A stretch of DNA of 64,000 nt from Sporosarcina ureae (GCF_002082015.1 NZ_CP015109.1:1743501-1807500); one strand, 5' to 3'. Positions 8,719 to 18,369 are shown, counted from the first letter of the stretch. Numbers and translations: made by a program. The notes: generated from the letters alone by a model not told the origin.

Positions 8719-9375
8719 ATGCGCGAACTATCACTTCGTTTATTATTCGTTTGGATTATTTGTATTCTATTTACCGGCATTTTCGCCTATATTGCGAGAT
8801 CGATTCATGTACAATCTATCTCTAATTTTGATGAACCCATCATTGACTTTGTTCAAGGCGCGGAGTCTCCAGGGGTGACGTCTATTATGAAACTATTTAC
8901 TACCATCGGTTCTACTACATCGGTTGTTCTGTTGGCCTTATTGATACTTGGTGTTCTGGTATGGAAGAAACATCGTGCCCAAGCGGTATTATTTGCTATA
9001 GCACTAGCTGGTACAGGCATTCTTAATCAAGTACTTAAATTCGTCTTTAAACGGGAACGTCCTGATTTTCATCGTCTAATCGACATTAGCGGATATAGCT
9101 TTCCTAGCGGACACACGATGATGGCATTCAGCTTTTATACAATACTTGCTTATATCGTATGGAGAAATGTAGTGAATTCAGGAAGCCGAGTTGCGATTAT
9201 ATTTCTTGCAACTATGATGATTATCATGATTGCAGTCAGTAGAATATACCTGGGTGTTCATTTCCCAAGCGATATAGTCGGCGGTGTGCTAGCTAGTTCA
9301 GTCTGGCTGTTCGCATCCATTGCATTCTATCAACGACTCCAACGACAAAAGTCAGGTAATCTACAAACCAAGTAA
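8719..9375 (+). CDS. PAP2-family membrane phosphatase
   Basis: A 218-aa protein with about six membrane segments and the three PAP2 signature blocks: KRERPD (about residue 112), PSGH (about 132) and SRIYLGVHFPSD (about 177-188). The family removes phosphate from lipid phosphates such as phosphatidic acid, phosphatidylglycerophosphate or undecaprenyl pyrophosphate; the substrate cannot be told from sequence. I chose the ATG at 8719 because AAAGGA lies 9 bp upstream; the ATG at 8710 touches the ribosome site. mscL follows 34 bp downstream. Confidence 0.9.
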   Translation: MRELSLRLLFVWIICILFTGIFAYIARSIHVQSISNFDEPIIDFVQGAESPGVTSIMKLFTTIGSTTSVVLLALLILGVLVWKKHRAQAVLFAIALAGTGILNQVLKFVFKRERPDFHRLIDISGYSFPSGHTMMAFSFYTILAYIVWRNVVNSGSRVAIIFLATMMIIMIAVSRIYLGVHFPSDIVGGVLASSVWLFASIAFYQRLQRQKSGNLQTK

Positions 9376-9409
9376 CACACGATCATGTTTATATAAGGAG
9401 GTTGTTTCT

Positions 9410-9796
9410 ATGTGGAAGGATTTTAAGGAGTTTGCGTTTAAAGGGAATATTTTTGACTTGGCCATCGGTGTTGTAATTGGTGCCGCTTTCGGAACGATTG
9501 TCTCTTCTTTAGTCGAAAACATTATGACACCACTGATTGGCATTTTATTAGGTGGACTGAACTTTTCAGAATTGAGCTATACAATTGGTGACGCTGTAAT
9601 TAAATACGGTCTATTCATTCAATCTATTATTGACTTCTTAATTGTCGCAGGTTCAATCTTCATTTTCTTACGAGTACTTATGAAATTGAAAATGAAGCCG
9701 GAAGAGGCAGTTGAAGAAGAACCTGAAGAAAAACCATTGGATACAAAAGAGGAATTACTTACTGAGATCCGTGATTTATTAAAAAGCAAACGATAA
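9410..9796 (+). CDS. mscL: Large-conductance mechanosensitive channel MscL
   Basis: A 128-aa channel subunit that opens under membrane tension to release solutes on osmotic downshock. The conserved N-terminal helix FKGNIFDLAIGVVIGAAFG is the pore-lining TM1. A second membrane segment lies at about 65-88, followed by an acidic linker and a cytoplasmic helix. ATG at 9410 follows AAGGAGG (9395-9401). Confidence 0.95.
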   Translation: MWKDFKEFAFKGNIFDLAIGVVIGAAFGTIVSSLVENIMTPLIGILLGGLNFSELSYTIGDAVIKYGLFIQSIIDFLIVAGSIFIFLRVLMKLKMKPEEAVEEEPEEKPLDTKEELLTEIRDLLKSKR

Positions 9797-9854
9797 AATA
9801 GCAACTACGCACTCTTTCGGTCGCACAGCCGCCACAGTTGTCTTACAAAGTCCA

Positions 9855-9883
9855 TTGCAACGCGCCTGTCAAGGTGTTACAAT
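9855..9883 (+). promoter_or_regulatory. Sigma-A promoter of the 30-aa membrane peptide gene
   Basis: TTGCAA (9855-9860), 17-bp spacer, TACAAT (9878-9883). The ribosome site AAAGGAG follows at 9903-9909. Confidence 0.7.
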
Positions 9884-9918
9884 TATAGGCAGGATACTGA
9901 TCAAAGGAGTGGATATTC

Positions 9919-10011
9919 ATGTGGTTCGTCTATATCATGTATGCATTGTTTGCGTTTATTCTTGGTGGAACAGTACTTGGACTAGTCCGTACGTTCAGCA
10001 GTAATAACTAA
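9919..10011 (+). CDS. 30-aa single-pass membrane peptide
   Basis: A short open frame starting at ATG 9919, 9 bp after AAAGGAG. The peptide MWFVYIMYALFAFILGG... is one hydrophobic helix (residues 2-24) with a short polar tail ending RTFSSNN. It has its own promoter (9855-9883) and its own terminator (10021-10066), so it is a complete transcription unit. I do not recognise the family. Position after mscL suggests, but does not show, an envelope role. Confidence 0.6.
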   Translation: MWFVYIMYALFAFILGGTVLGLVRTFSSNN

Positions 10012-10020
10012 TACAACTTA

Positions 10021-10066
10021 ACAGCAGTGAATGAACGGGCTATGGCCTATTCATCCACTGCTGTTT
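10021..10066 (+). terminator. Terminator of the 30-aa peptide gene
   Basis: ACAGCAGTG (10021-10029) pairs perfectly with CACTGCTGT (10056-10064), followed by TTTT. Confidence 0.85.
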
Positions 10067-10098
10067 TTATATACACGATTATATAGGAAGTTTTCATA

Positions 10099-10148
10099 AA
10101 AATAGCGCGTGTAAGAAACGGTTTCCTCATTTCTTCTACGCGCTATTA
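10099..10148 (-). terminator. Terminator after the thioesterase gene
   Basis: AATAGCGCGT (10101-10110) pairs with ACGCGCTATT (10138-10147), with inner GTAAGAAA/TTTCTT pairing. An A-run on the plus strand gives the U-tract for the minus-strand gene. Confidence 0.8.
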
Positions 10149-10628
10149 TTAATGTTTCATCAATCTCCGCTGCTTCCGAAGTTCACGTCGTGCAGGTGCG
10201 GTATCGAAAAGACGTTTTTCTAATTCCGTTTCGGGATACACTTCCGCCACGGGAATTGGACGATTTGTGTCATCTACCGCAACCATCGTACAGAATGATT
10301 CCGTCGTCAATCTCACTTCACCTGTTACCAAGTTTTTAGAATGAACGGAAATAAAAACTTCCATAGATGTACGACCGACGGAAGTGACTACTGCTTCGAG
10401 TTCAATGACATCACCCAATAAGGCTGGAGATACAAAATCGACAGAGTCAATTGAAGCGGTAATCGCAGCTCTAGTACCTGCGTGTTTCATAGCTGCAATA
10501 GCTGCAATCTCATCGATATACGAGAGAACTTTTCCTCCAAAGATTGATTCAATATGATTCGTGTCCGGCGGTAAGACCAACTTACTTTGAATGGTTCTTG
10601 ACTCGCTCATCGGTTTTTGTTCAGACAT
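10149..10628 (-). CDS. Hotdog-fold acyl-CoA thioesterase (YkhA type)
   Basis: A 159-aa protein of the acyl-CoA hydrolase family, which hydrolyses acyl-CoA to free acid and CoA. The hotdog core is seen in NHIESIFGGKVLSYIDEIAAIAAMKHAG (helix with active-site N/D region), followed by DSVDFVSP and STSVGRTSMEVFISV-like strands. The frame is open 10 codons further upstream, but AAGGGAG lies just before the ATG at 10628, which I chose. Closest known relatives are B. subtilis YkhA-like proteins. Physiological substrate unknown. Confidence 0.88.
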   Translation of the reverse strand: MSEQKPMSESRTIQSKLVLPPDTNHIESIFGGKVLSYIDEIAAIAAMKHAGTRAAITASIDSVDFVSPALLGDVIELEAVVTSVGRTSMEVFISVHSKNLVTGEVRLTTESFCTMVAVDDTNRPIPVAEVYPETELEKRLFDTAPARRELRKQRRLMKH

Positions 10629-10719
10629 TACGACAACTCCCTTTTTTAGTACGTTCATTCAAGTATACATAAAAGAAGGGAGTCAGCGCCAATTCCTGCT
10701 TGATGTATCGCCTATTCGA

Positions 10720-11610
10720 TTAGATCATTCTTCGCACGCTACAGACATTTTTGGCATATGCGGACTTCTTTAGGTCAATTTGTTCAATTAATTTTCCAGT
10801 TGAAGGCGCATGAAGAATCTTTCCGTTCCCCACATACATCGCTACATGATGAATACACCGCTCTTCGTTCTTGAAAAAGATTAAATCACCTTTTTGCCAA
10901 TCTGCAGAGTCGAGTGAGATGGGTTTGCCTTCTTCTGCCTGATCGGCTGCATCACGTGGCAAGCAAACTCCACACGCTTCCCATATAGCACGGGTGAATC
11001 CAGAGCAATCAAAACCCCAGGCGGACATGCCACCCCATAAATACGGTAAACCAATGAAACGTCTTCCCACAGTTAGCGGACGGTGAATCGATTCTTCTCC
11101 CACACACTCGACATCGGATGCATTTAGCAATTTCCAACCATGCGGTGTCCATACACGTATCTTCTTTCCGCGTCGTTCTCCGGAAGGAAAGATTGTATTA
11201 AAAGAAACACGTAGAAAGAATGTACCTGATTCATCAAAAAGAGCTACCTTTGGATTAGTCACTCTGACAAACTCTTCTGTCTGTATTCGTTTCTTCATGG
11301 AAAGTTGAATAAGCGGCACCCATCCAGGATAACCTCGAGGATCTTTACGAGTTGGCTGGGAGCTAGCAATTATACGCGCCCAGTCGCCAACCACTTCTTC
11401 GACAATCACAGATTCACCGTATAATAATTGCGTTTGAATGTGATCGTTGTCACTTAGCGCTAGACGTTCTTCATACGATAACTGGGAAAGCCATCTATCG
11501 ATTTGCACAGGATGATCCAGGGCGGGAAGATCAGCCACACGGGGAGAATCAGGATCAGTCCATACTGTCGCAACGCTTACTGCGCACATCCATTTCTCAT
11601 TCACATGCAT
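10720..11610 (-). CDS. ykfC: NlpC/P60 gamma-D-glutamyl-diamino-acid endopeptidase (YkfC-like)
   Basis: A 296-aa enzyme predicted to cut gamma-D-Glu-diamino acid bonds in murein peptides that carry a free N-terminal L-Ala. Two SH3-like regions occupy about residues 10-180. The NlpC/P60 domain starts at about 183 (GRRFIGLPYLWGG), with catalytic Cys in FDCSGFTR, His in HHVAMYVG and a third polar residue in ILHAPSTG. There is no signal peptide, so it acts in the cytoplasm on imported peptides. It overlaps ykfB by 14 bp, showing one operon. Confidence 0.9.
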   Translation of the reverse strand: MHVNEKWMCAVSVATVWTDPDSPRVADLPALDHPVQIDRWLSQLSYEERLALSDNDHIQTQLLYGESVIVEEVVGDWARIIASSQPTRKDPRGYPGWVPLIQLSMKKRIQTEEFVRVTNPKVALFDESGTFFLRVSFNTIFPSGERRGKKIRVWTPHGWKLLNASDVECVGEESIHRPLTVGRRFIGLPYLWGGMSAWGFDCSGFTRAIWEACGVCLPRDAADQAEEGKPISLDSADWQKGDLIFFKNEERCIHHVAMYVGNGKILHAPSTGKLIEQIDLKKSAYAKNVCSVRRMI

Positions 11611-12706
11611 GCTCCTTCACCCATTGCATCATCCGTTTCGAATCAAATCCTAGTCCTGACTTCTTGCTAAATTCCATATGCGATCCGTGGTAGAGCACAC
11701 CGCCCGCAGAGAATTCCTCTACCAATAATAGTGGTGCGTCTAAATCCACTCGCGTTATATTCGGCTGACTCGCTGCAATATGAGCAGCTGCCGTCACCCC
11801 GACTGCTGTCTCCATCATACTTCCGACCATACACTCTACGCCATTTGCTTCAGCCAATGCATTGATTTTCAAGGCTTCGCGGATCCCCCCCGACTTCATC
11901 AATTTGATATTCAGTACATCCACTGCGCGCATCTCCAGCAACCTTTTTGCATCTCTCGCTGAAAATAATGATTCATCTGCCATAATCAGCGTGCTTGTCT
12001 GTCTGGTCACGTCTCTCAAGCCTTCTACATCATATGCGGCAACTGGCTGTTCTATTAATTCCAAATCAACTCCGTCATCTTCCAACTGGCGAATCAGGTG
12101 AATGGCTTCTTTTGGTTTCCAACCTTGATTGGCATCGAGACGAATGAGGATATCTGGCCCGACGGTTTGACGTACGGCGTGAATCCGTTCTCTTTCTTGT
12201 TGAGAACTACTTGTACCGACTTTCACTTTTAGCGTATCGAAGCCTCTGGCAACATGTTCTGCTGCTTCCTTGGCCATATCAGCAGGCTTCCCGACACTGA
12301 CTGTCAAATCTGTTTTCAAGCTTTGGCGGTAGCCACCTAACACGTGGACTAAAGGTAAACCGCAAAGCTGTCCGAACAAATCATTCACTGCCATGTCAAC
12401 TGCGGCCTTCGCACCTGTATTGCCTATAATAGCCCGTTGCATTCTCTCCGTTAGTAATTCTAGCCGGCTGATATCTTGGCCTACCAATAGAGGCGCAAGA
12501 ACATGATCGATAACATGACGAATTCCACCGATCGAATCGCCCGTTATAACATGCGTCGGCACTGCTTCTCCCCAGCCGATTAAATCGTTATCAGTTGTTA
12601 GTTTGATAATAACCGATTGTACAGTACGAACAGTACGTAACGCGGTAATAAACGGTTTACGTAATGAGGATGACACGAGGAATGTTTCCACCGTGCGAAT
12701 TTGCAA
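11597..12706 (-). CDS. ykfB: L-Ala-D/L-Glu epimerase YkfB
   Basis: An enolase-superfamily enzyme (369 aa) that converts L-Ala-D-Glu from murein turnover to L-Ala-L-Glu for further hydrolysis. The acid/base lysine motif is KVKVG (about residue 160). Metal ligands are in RLDANQGW, LIEQPV and MADESLF, and the second lysine is in LNIKLMKSGG. Its start abuts the stop of ykfA and its end overlaps ykfC. The specific epimerase call relies on the neighbours as well as the motifs. Confidence 0.92.
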   Translation of the reverse strand: MQIRTVETFLVSSSLRKPFITALRTVRTVQSVIIKLTTDNDLIGWGEAVPTHVITGDSIGGIRHVIDHVLAPLLVGQDISRLELLTERMQRAIIGNTGAKAAVDMAVNDLFGQLCGLPLVHVLGGYRQSLKTDLTVSVGKPADMAKEAAEHVARGFDTLKVKVGTSSSQQERERIHAVRQTVGPDILIRLDANQGWKPKEAIHLIRQLEDDGVDLELIEQPVAAYDVEGLRDVTRQTSTLIMADESLFSARDAKRLLEMRAVDVLNIKLMKSGGIREALKINALAEANGVECMVGSMMETAVGVTAAAHIAASQPNITRVDLDAPLLLVEEFSAGGVLYHGSHMEFSKKSGLGFDSKRMMQWVKEHACE

Positions 12707-13627
12707 TTACTCCACTCCCGGTAAGATAGTCAGCGTCTTACTATTTGCATCCAAACGTCCTTTCACACCAAATGGAATTGCAATATTTGGTTCGCAATGA
12801 CCGATACAGAATCCTTTTACGACAGGCTGATGTAGTTTGCCAAAATACTGTTCAAACACTTCATCCATCGTGAGTGAAGCATATGGCTTCGTTGGCGCCG
12901 CTTTCGCGAAATCACCAATTACTATACCGGCTGCCTCTCGAAGCTTGCCTGCAAGACGTAATTGATTGAGTAGGCGATCTACTTTATAAGGCTCTTCACC
13001 GACGTCTTCAATTACAAGCAATCGATGATTCGTTTTAATCTCAAACTCACTGCCCAAACTGTTGACTAGTTGCGTCAAATTACCACCGACCACTTCGCCT
13101 TCTGCAACACCACCGACAAGTGTTTCAAGTGGCGAGATTGCTTCAGAATAGTGGACCTCCACAGGCGCAAATAATTGCCCGAACATTTTACCGGACATTT
13201 CATGAAACTCGTCTTGTGCGACACATGATGCAAGCATAGGTCCGTGGAATGTAACGAGTCCTGCTCCCTGACGAATCGCGGTATGTAGATACGTAATATC
13301 ACTGAACCCCCAAAACACTTTCGGATGGTTGTGGATCAAATCGAGATCCAGTTGTTCCGCATAGCGTGCCGAGCCGTAACCGCCTCCCGCACAGAATATC
13401 CCTTTCACTTCAGGATCTTTAAACATCTCATGCAAGTCAGCCAATCGTTCCTCATCAGTCCCTGCTAAGTAACCATTTTTCTTGTAAACGGAGCGGCCTA
13501 CTTTATAGCGCAGGCCCAATTGCTCCAAAAATTGAAATGAACGTTCCAATACTTCACGTTCCACAGGACTGGCAGGTGCCACGATCCCAATTACATCACC
13601 TTGTACTAAATGTGCTGGACGAATCAT
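12707..13627 (-). CDS. ykfA: LD-carboxypeptidase family S66 (YkfA-like)
   Basis: A 306-aa serine peptidase related to LdcA, which removes the terminal D-Ala from murein tetrapeptides. The catalytic Ser is in FWGFSDITYLH, Glu in VIEDVGEEPYK and His in GHCEPNIAIPFG, in the correct order. Start codons at 13639 (GTG) and 13636 (ATG) lie inside the AAAGGGTG ribosome site, so I prefer the ATG at 13627 (MIRPAHLVQGD). It is the first gene of ykfA-ykfB-ykfC. No peptide permease (dpp) adjoins the group here. Confidence 0.9.
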   Translation of the reverse strand: MIRPAHLVQGDVIGIVAPASPVEREVLERSFQFLEQLGLRYKVGRSVYKKNGYLAGTDEERLADLHEMFKDPEVKGIFCAGGGYGSARYAEQLDLDLIHNHPKVFWGFSDITYLHTAIRQGAGLVTFHGPMLASCVAQDEFHEMSGKMFGQLFAPVEVHYSEAISPLETLVGGVAEGEVVGGNLTQLVNSLGSEFEIKTNHRLLVIEDVGEEPYKVDRLLNQLRLAGKLREAAGIVIGDFAKAAPTKPYASLTMDEVFEQYFGKLHQPVVKGFCIGHCEPNIAIPFGVKGRLDANSKTLTILPGVE

Positions 13628-13715
13628 TCTACTCATCACCCTTTCTACGTCCTACTTTATCATATTCAAGAAACTCCATCGTCATTACGGGATTTATATG
13701 ACATTTGAAATAGAT

Positions 13716-13835
13716 TGTGGGTAATCTTTGAGTTATCCCCTTTATGAACAGCTAATCCCCAACTATTGTGAATACATCACATAAAATTACTTAAATAACA
13801 GAAAAAGTTATTCACAATTCCGTTATTGTGGATAG
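13716..13835. promoter_or_regulatory. Cluster of DnaA-box-like 9-mers
   Basis: Four sites match TTATNCACA with at most one mismatch: TGTGGGTAA (13716-13724, reverse), TGTGAATAC (13767-13775, reverse), TTATTCACA (13808-13816, perfect) and TGTGGATAG (13827-13835, reverse). They lie in the 264-bp spacer between the ykf operon start and the trp terminator. The spacer is AT-rich, so some sites may be chance. Either a DnaA-titrating or DnaA-regulated region is possible; nothing else here suggests a replication origin (no dnaA/dnaN). Confidence 0.45.
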
Positions 13836-13847
13836 TTTTATTTGTAT

Positions 13848-13886
13848 TAAAAAAACGGACAACTGAAATGTATCAGTTATCCGCAA
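13848..13886 (-). terminator. Terminator of the trp operon
   Basis: On the minus strand CGGATAACTG and CAGTTGTCCG form a 10-bp stem (one G-U pair) followed by seven T. It starts 6 bp after the trpA stop. Confidence 0.88.
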
Positions 13887-13891
13887 AATGA

Positions 13892-14683
13892 TTAGCTATT
13901 AGTTAGTTGATTTTTAGATGCGTGAATTAACGTCCGAACCTCTTCGTAATCTCCTTCATGAAGGGCTGTCACGATCGCACTTCCGACGATGACACCGTCA
14001 GCAAGCCCCCCCAGTGTGCGAACATGTTCCGGAGTAGAAATACCGAACCCTGCAAGAACTGGAACGGAACTTGCTGCTTTGAGGCGTTCCAAGTGACCTT
14101 CGAGCCCTTCTGTAAATGACGAACGAACACCCGTGATGCCGTTTACTGTCACTGCATAAATGAAACCTTCCGCTGCTTTCGCAATGGCTTCAATACGCTC
14201 AGCTGGACTCGTTAAAGAAACTAGTTGAATCAATGCTACATCGCTATTTTCTAACGCTTCTTTGAGTAATCCGCTTTCCTCGAGCGGAAGATCTGGAACG
14301 ATTAGACCATAGACACCACTTGCTTCACAATCCGCTGCTAATGACTGTAAGCCATAGCTAAGCACAGGATTCAAATACGTCATGATCACTAGAGGAATCT
14401 TGACTTCTTCTTTAAATGAAGCAAGTTCCTTCATAATCTTTCGCAATGTCATGCCTTCAGCTAACGCCCGCTCACCGGCTTGCTGAATCACATCACCGTC
14501 CGCCACTGGGTCGGAAAATGGTATACCTACTTCAATAGCAGTTGCGCCCGCTTCTTGCAGGAATAATATCGTCTTCTTCAACGTTTGTAATCCGCCGTCA
14601 CCCGCCATGATATAAGGTACAAATGCTTTGCTTCCCTGTTCATTACATTGCACAATTGCTTGTGTCACTAGTTTTTTTGTCAT
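13892..14683 (-). CDS. trpA: Tryptophan synthase alpha subunit
   Basis: TrpA cleaves indole-3-glycerol phosphate to indole, which passes to TrpB. The 263-aa TIM barrel has the catalytic Glu in [11 protein letters not shown] and the catalytic Asp in [10 protein letters not shown]. Phosphate-binding loops are GFGIS and GVIVGSAIV. Its ATG overlaps the trpB stop by 4 bp, and it is the last gene of trpEDCFBA. Confidence 0.96.
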   Translation of the reverse strand: MTKKLVTQAIVQCNEQGSKAFVPYIMAGDGGLQTLKKTILFLQEAGATAIEVGIPFSDPVADGDVIQQAGERALAEGMTLRKIMKELASFKEEVKIPLVIMTYLNPVLSYGLQSLAADCEASGVYGLIVPDLPLEESGLLKEALENSDVALIQLVSLTSPAERIEAIAKAAEGFIYAVTVNGITGVRSSFTEGLEGHLERLKAASSVPVLAGFGISTPEHVRTLGGLADGVIVGSAIVTALHEGDYEEVRTLIHASKNQLTNS

Positions 14684-15870
14684 TTGGATTGACCTCCCAG
14701 CGCATCACGTACTGTTTGCATATCTTTATCGCCACGTCCCGATAAACAGATAACGAGGAGCTCATCTTCTTTCATTTCTTTCGCTAACTGCACTGCATAA
14801 TAGACAGCGTGCGCACTTTCAAGAGCCGGAATAATTCCTTCTACACGCGAAAGAACTTGTACCGCTTCAAGTGCTTGCTGATCCGTGACGGAATCATACT
14901 GTACACGCTTGATGTCAGCCAAATGGCAATGTTCAGGCCCTACTGCGGGATAGTCGAGCCCCGCGGAGATGGAGTGCGCTTCTTGAATAAATCCATCTTC
15001 GTCTTGCAGTACATACATGTACGCACCGTGCAAAACGCCTTCTTGTTTACCCGCTATGGCTGCCGCATGTTTGCCTGTTGAAATACCGCTGCCGGCTGCT
15101 TCTACTCCGTACAACTTCACATCTTGATCATCGACGAATGGATGGAACATACCAATCGCATTACTGCCGCCACCAATGCAAGCTACAACTGCATCCGGTA
15201 GACGTCCTTCATGTTCCACGATTTGCTTACGTGTTTCATCACCGATCACTCGCTGAAAATCTCGGACGATTTGTGGGAATGGATGCGGACCTAAAGCCGA
15301 ACCGAGAATATAATGTGTGTCCTCTACATTGGAAACCCAGTAGCGCAATGCTTCATTGACTGCATCCTTCAAAGTACCTGAACCTTTATCGACAGAAACT
15401 ACTTTCGTACCGAGCAGTTCCATGCGGAAAACGTTTAGTTCCTGACGACGGATATCTTCTTTGCCCATGAATACAATGCATTCAAGACCGAGTAACGCAC
15501 AAGCAGTAGCTGTTGCCACGCCGTGTTGACCCGCTCCCGTTTCTGCTACAATCTTCTTCTTGCCCATACGAATTGCAAGCAATGCCTGGCCAAGAGAATT
15601 ATTAATCTTATGAGCACCTGTATGATTCAAATCTTCACGCTTCAAATAAATTTTCGCGCCACCTGCATGCTTCGTCAAACGCTCTGCAAAAAACAAAGGG
15701 GTTTCACGACCTACAAACTCTTTCAAATAATAATCCAGTTCCTTTGAAAACGCGGGATCATGCTGCGCTTCTTCGTAAGCAGTTTCTAACTCCTGCAATG
15801 CAGTCATCAATGTTTCCGGAACGAATTGACCTCCGAATTTCCCGTAGCGTCCTTTAGTTTCTGTTGTCAT
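14680..15870 (-). CDS. trpB: Tryptophan synthase beta subunit
   Basis: TrpB condenses indole with serine using PLP. The protein is 396 aa. The PLP lysine lies in [13 protein letters not shown] (about residue 88) and the phosphate loop is [10 protein letters not shown]. It is a standard TrpB1 type with [27 protein letters not shown] N-terminal blocks. It overlaps trpF by 17 bp and trpA by 4 bp, so translation is coupled. Confidence 0.96.
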   Translation of the reverse strand: MTTETKGRYGKFGGQFVPETLMTALQELETAYEEAQHDPAFSKELDYYLKEFVGRETPLFFAERLTKHAGGAKIYLKREDLNHTGAHKINNSLGQALLAIRMGKKKIVAETGAGQHGVATATACALLGLECIVFMGKEDIRRQELNVFRMELLGTKVVSVDKGSGTLKDAVNEALRYWVSNVEDTHYILGSALGPHPFPQIVRDFQRVIGDETRKQIVEHEGRLPDAVVACIGGGSNAIGMFHPFVDDQDVKLYGVEAAGSGISTGKHAAAIAGKQEGVLHGAYMYVLQDEDGFIQEAHSISAGLDYPAVGPEHCHLADIKRVQYDSVTDQQALEAVQVLSRVEGIIPALESAHAVYYAVQLAKEMKEDELLVICLSGRGDKDMQTVRDALGGQSK

Positions 15871-16486
15871 GACGATCTCTCCTACCCTTCGCTGTATGAA
15901 TAAACGTTTGAATGCGTTCCGTGTCTTTTTGCTTCTCTATCTCTACTCCACTTGATACATCCACCATATATGGATTCACTTGCCTCAACGCTTCACACAC
16001 ATTTCCTTCATGAAGCCCGCCAGCTAAAATAATTTGTCCTTTTGAAACCCCTGCATGTTCAAGTAACGACCAGTCAAACGTCTTACCACTACCGCCTTTA
16101 TATTCAACACCTGGTGTATCAAATAAATAATAATCCACGTCATATGTGGTAGCGAGTTTCACGTCGTCTTCATTTTCAATAGCAAGTGCTTTAATAGAAG
16201 GTAATCCTACTTGTTGAATGAAGGCAGGTGTCTCATCGCCATGGTATTGAATGTAATCCAGTGGTACTTCATTGAATATTTTCAGTAACTGCTCTTTCGT
16301 TTCATCCACAAAGACTCCAATTTTTAATACAGAAGGCGGAATGAGCTTCGCCAATTCATGTGCCTGCTCAATCGTCACTTCCCTACGACTTGGTGCAAAC
16401 ACAAAACCTATAGCATCAGCACCCGCATCCACAGCTGCTTGTACATGTTCTGGTTTCGTTAGTCCACAAATCTTTACTTTTGTCAT
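15854..16486 (-). CDS. trpF: Phosphoribosylanthranilate isomerase
   Basis: TrpF converts PRA to CdRP. The protein is 210 aa. Catalytic Cys is in [10 protein letters not shown] (residue 7) and catalytic Asp lies in the LFDTPG region. Other family blocks are [16 protein letters not shown] and DVSSGVE. It is encoded separately from trpC, as in other Bacillales, and overlaps trpC by 4 bp. Confidence 0.95.
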   Translation of the reverse strand: MTKVKICGLTKPEHVQAAVDAGADAIGFVFAPSRREVTIEQAHELAKLIPPSVLKIGVFVDETKEQLLKIFNEVPLDYIQYHGDETPAFIQQVGLPSIKALAIENEDDVKLATTYDVDYYLFDTPGVEYKGGSGKTFDWSLLEHAGVSKGQIILAGGLHEGNVCEALRQVNPYMVDVSSGVEIEKQKDTERIQTFIHTAKGRRDRHDNRN

Positions 16487-17271
16487 GGACGATCCACGTG
16501 CTTTTCTACTTGCAATGCTTGCAAAGCTTCTTTTACTGAATCACTGCGCATCAAAGATTCTCCGACAAGTACTGCACTTGCTCCAGCTTTTGCCGCACGT
16601 TCTGCATCTTCAGGTCCCCAGATTCCGCTTTCACTGATGAACACACGCTCTTCATCAAACGGGAAGTGTGACGCAATCCGTTCTGTCTGTGCTAAATCTA
16701 CTTCAAATGTATGCAGATCGCGGTTATTAACACCGATGATTCTCGCATCGATTGACAATGCGCGTTGCAACTCCTCGACGTTATGCACTTCAACTAGCAC
16801 ATCCAACCCTTCTTCGTTGGCATACGTATATAGACTGCCAAGTGTTTCATCATCAAGTGCTGCCACTATCAATAAAATGACGGATGCACCTGCGCTTTTG
16901 GCTTGGTCAATCTGAATCTTATGGATCATAAAGTCTTTACACAACAATGCGATAGGTACAGCATCCGCTACTGCAGATAAGTCTTCAAACGATCCCTTGA
17001 AAAATTCTTTATCCGTCAACACTGAAATGCAGGCAGCACCTGCTTCATAATAAGTAGTCGCTTGTTTAACCGGATTTGCACCTTCTGCAATCATTCCTTT
17101 AGAGGGGGATGCACGCTTCATTTCAGAGATGACTTGCAGTTGTTTTGCTTTCCTCAGTGTTTGATAAAGTGATGGACGTGTAATCTCCCGTTCAGGAAAC
17201 GTCACGTTATTCGCTAATAATTGATCTACCTCTATCTTTTTCTGCGCAATAATTTTATCTAAAATCGTCAT
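16483..17271 (-). CDS. trpC: Indole-3-glycerol-phosphate synthase
   Basis: TrpC closes the indole ring from CdRP. The 262-aa TIM barrel has VISEMKRASPSKG (catalytic Lys and phosphate contacts), LLCKDFMI (catalytic Lys), LVEVHNVEEL and ISESGI. It starts in an ATG-overlap with the end of trpD and ends overlapping trpF. Confidence 0.96.
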   Translation of the reverse strand: MTILDKIIAQKKIEVDQLLANNVTFPEREITRPSLYQTLRKAKQLQVISEMKRASPSKGMIAEGANPVKQATTYYEAGAACISVLTDKEFFKGSFEDLSAVADAVPIALLCKDFMIHKIQIDQAKSAGASVILLIVAALDDETLGSLYTYANEEGLDVLVEVHNVEELQRALSIDARIIGVNNRDLHTFEVDLAQTERIASHFPFDEERVFISESGIWGPEDAERAAKAGASAVLVGESLMRSDSVKEALQALQVEKHVDRP

Positions 17272-18299
17272 TGGATAACCGCCTTTTGCCGAATCTTTTC
17301 GCTAAATGCGACTACAGCATCTAGTTTTGCTAATGCCTTGCCTGACAAGATACTGTCAGTAGCTACTTTCACACCTTCTTGAATCGTAGAAACTTGCCCA
17401 TTCGCAAATAAACCTATACCTGCATTCAACACGACTGTATCGAACTTTGGTCCACGTTCCCCACCTAAGATCGATCGAGTAGTCGCGGCATTCTCTATTG
17501 CGTCTCCACCTTTTATTGCTGACAATGGTGCATATTCAAGCCCTACATCATCGGCAGTCATTGAAAAGGGAATTAAATCGCCATGATCGAGTAATACAAA
17601 TTCATTCTGGCCCGCTAGAGACGCTTCATCCATTCCACCTGCTCCGCTCACGACAATTGCTCTTTCCCGCCCAAGCATTCTGAGTACTGACGCATATTCC
17701 ATAATGAAATCCGGACGGTTAATACCTGTAAACTGTGTTTCGAGTGATACAGGATTCGTCAACGGCCCAACTAAATTGAAGATCGTCGTCTTACCAATTT
17801 TGTTTCGTATAGCGCCGATCCGTTTCATTTTTGGATGAATAGACGGTGCAAATAAGAAAGCAATCCCTTGTTGTTCCAGTAAATTCTGCATATCAGATAT
17901 CTGGAAGTTAGAATGAATGCCAAGTGCATCCAAAACATCCTGGCTACCTGATGCGCTGGAGATTTTACGATTACCATGTTTCGCAACCTGGACCCCAGCA
18001 CCCGCTAACACGAATGCGGCCGTCGTACTAATATTGAATGTATTGACTCCATCCCCACCCGTTCCGCAGTTATCTAGATAACGTGCCTCTGTAGGCGTCA
18101 AGTCATTTGCATAGGACTTCATAACGGCTGCCAATGCTGCTACTTCATGTGATGTTTCACCTTTTTTCGATAACGCGGTCAAAAACTGTGTAATTTGATC
18201 TTCATCTGTCGCTTCATTGAACATTAGCTCAGCAGCTTCTCTCATTTCTTCGTACATAAGGTTCCGCTGCTTCTCTACTATGCTTAAAAATCTCTCCAT
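17268..18299 (-). CDS. trpD: Anthranilate phosphoribosyltransferase
   Basis: TrpD transfers phosphoribose from PRPP to anthranilate. The protein is 343 aa. The PRPP loop is NCGTGGDGVNTFNIST (about residues 76-91), followed by KHGNRKISSASGS and the GPLTNPV block. Two adjacent ATGs exist; the one at 18305 lies 2 bp from the GAGGAG site, so I use 18299 (MERFLSIVEKQ). There is no fused glutaminase domain. Anthranilate made by kynU elsewhere in the window could also feed this enzyme. Confidence 0.95.
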   Translation of the reverse strand: MERFLSIVEKQRNLMYEEMREAAELMFNEATDEDQITQFLTALSKKGETSHEVAALAAVMKSYANDLTPTEARYLDNCGTGGDGVNTFNISTTAAFVLAGAGVQVAKHGNRKISSASGSQDVLDALGIHSNFQISDMQNLLEQQGIAFLFAPSIHPKMKRIGAIRNKIGKTTIFNLVGPLTNPVSLETQFTGINRPDFIMEYASVLRMLGRERAIVVSGAGGMDEASLAGQNEFVLLDHGDLIPFSMTADDVGLEYAPLSAIKGGDAIENAATTRSILGGERGPKFDTVVLNAGIGLFANGQVSTIQEGVKVATDSILSGKALAKLDAVVAFSEKIRQKAVIQ

Positions 18300-18369
18300 C
18301 CTCATCTCTCCTCTTCTCTTCTTTTCAATGCATTTACGCAGTCTCTCAGCAAAGCTCAGGCTTTGGCAA

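Noticed and set aside
13877..13885. Further DnaA-box-like site TTATCCGCA
   Set aside because: It lies in the stem of the trp terminator and is explained by that hairpin.
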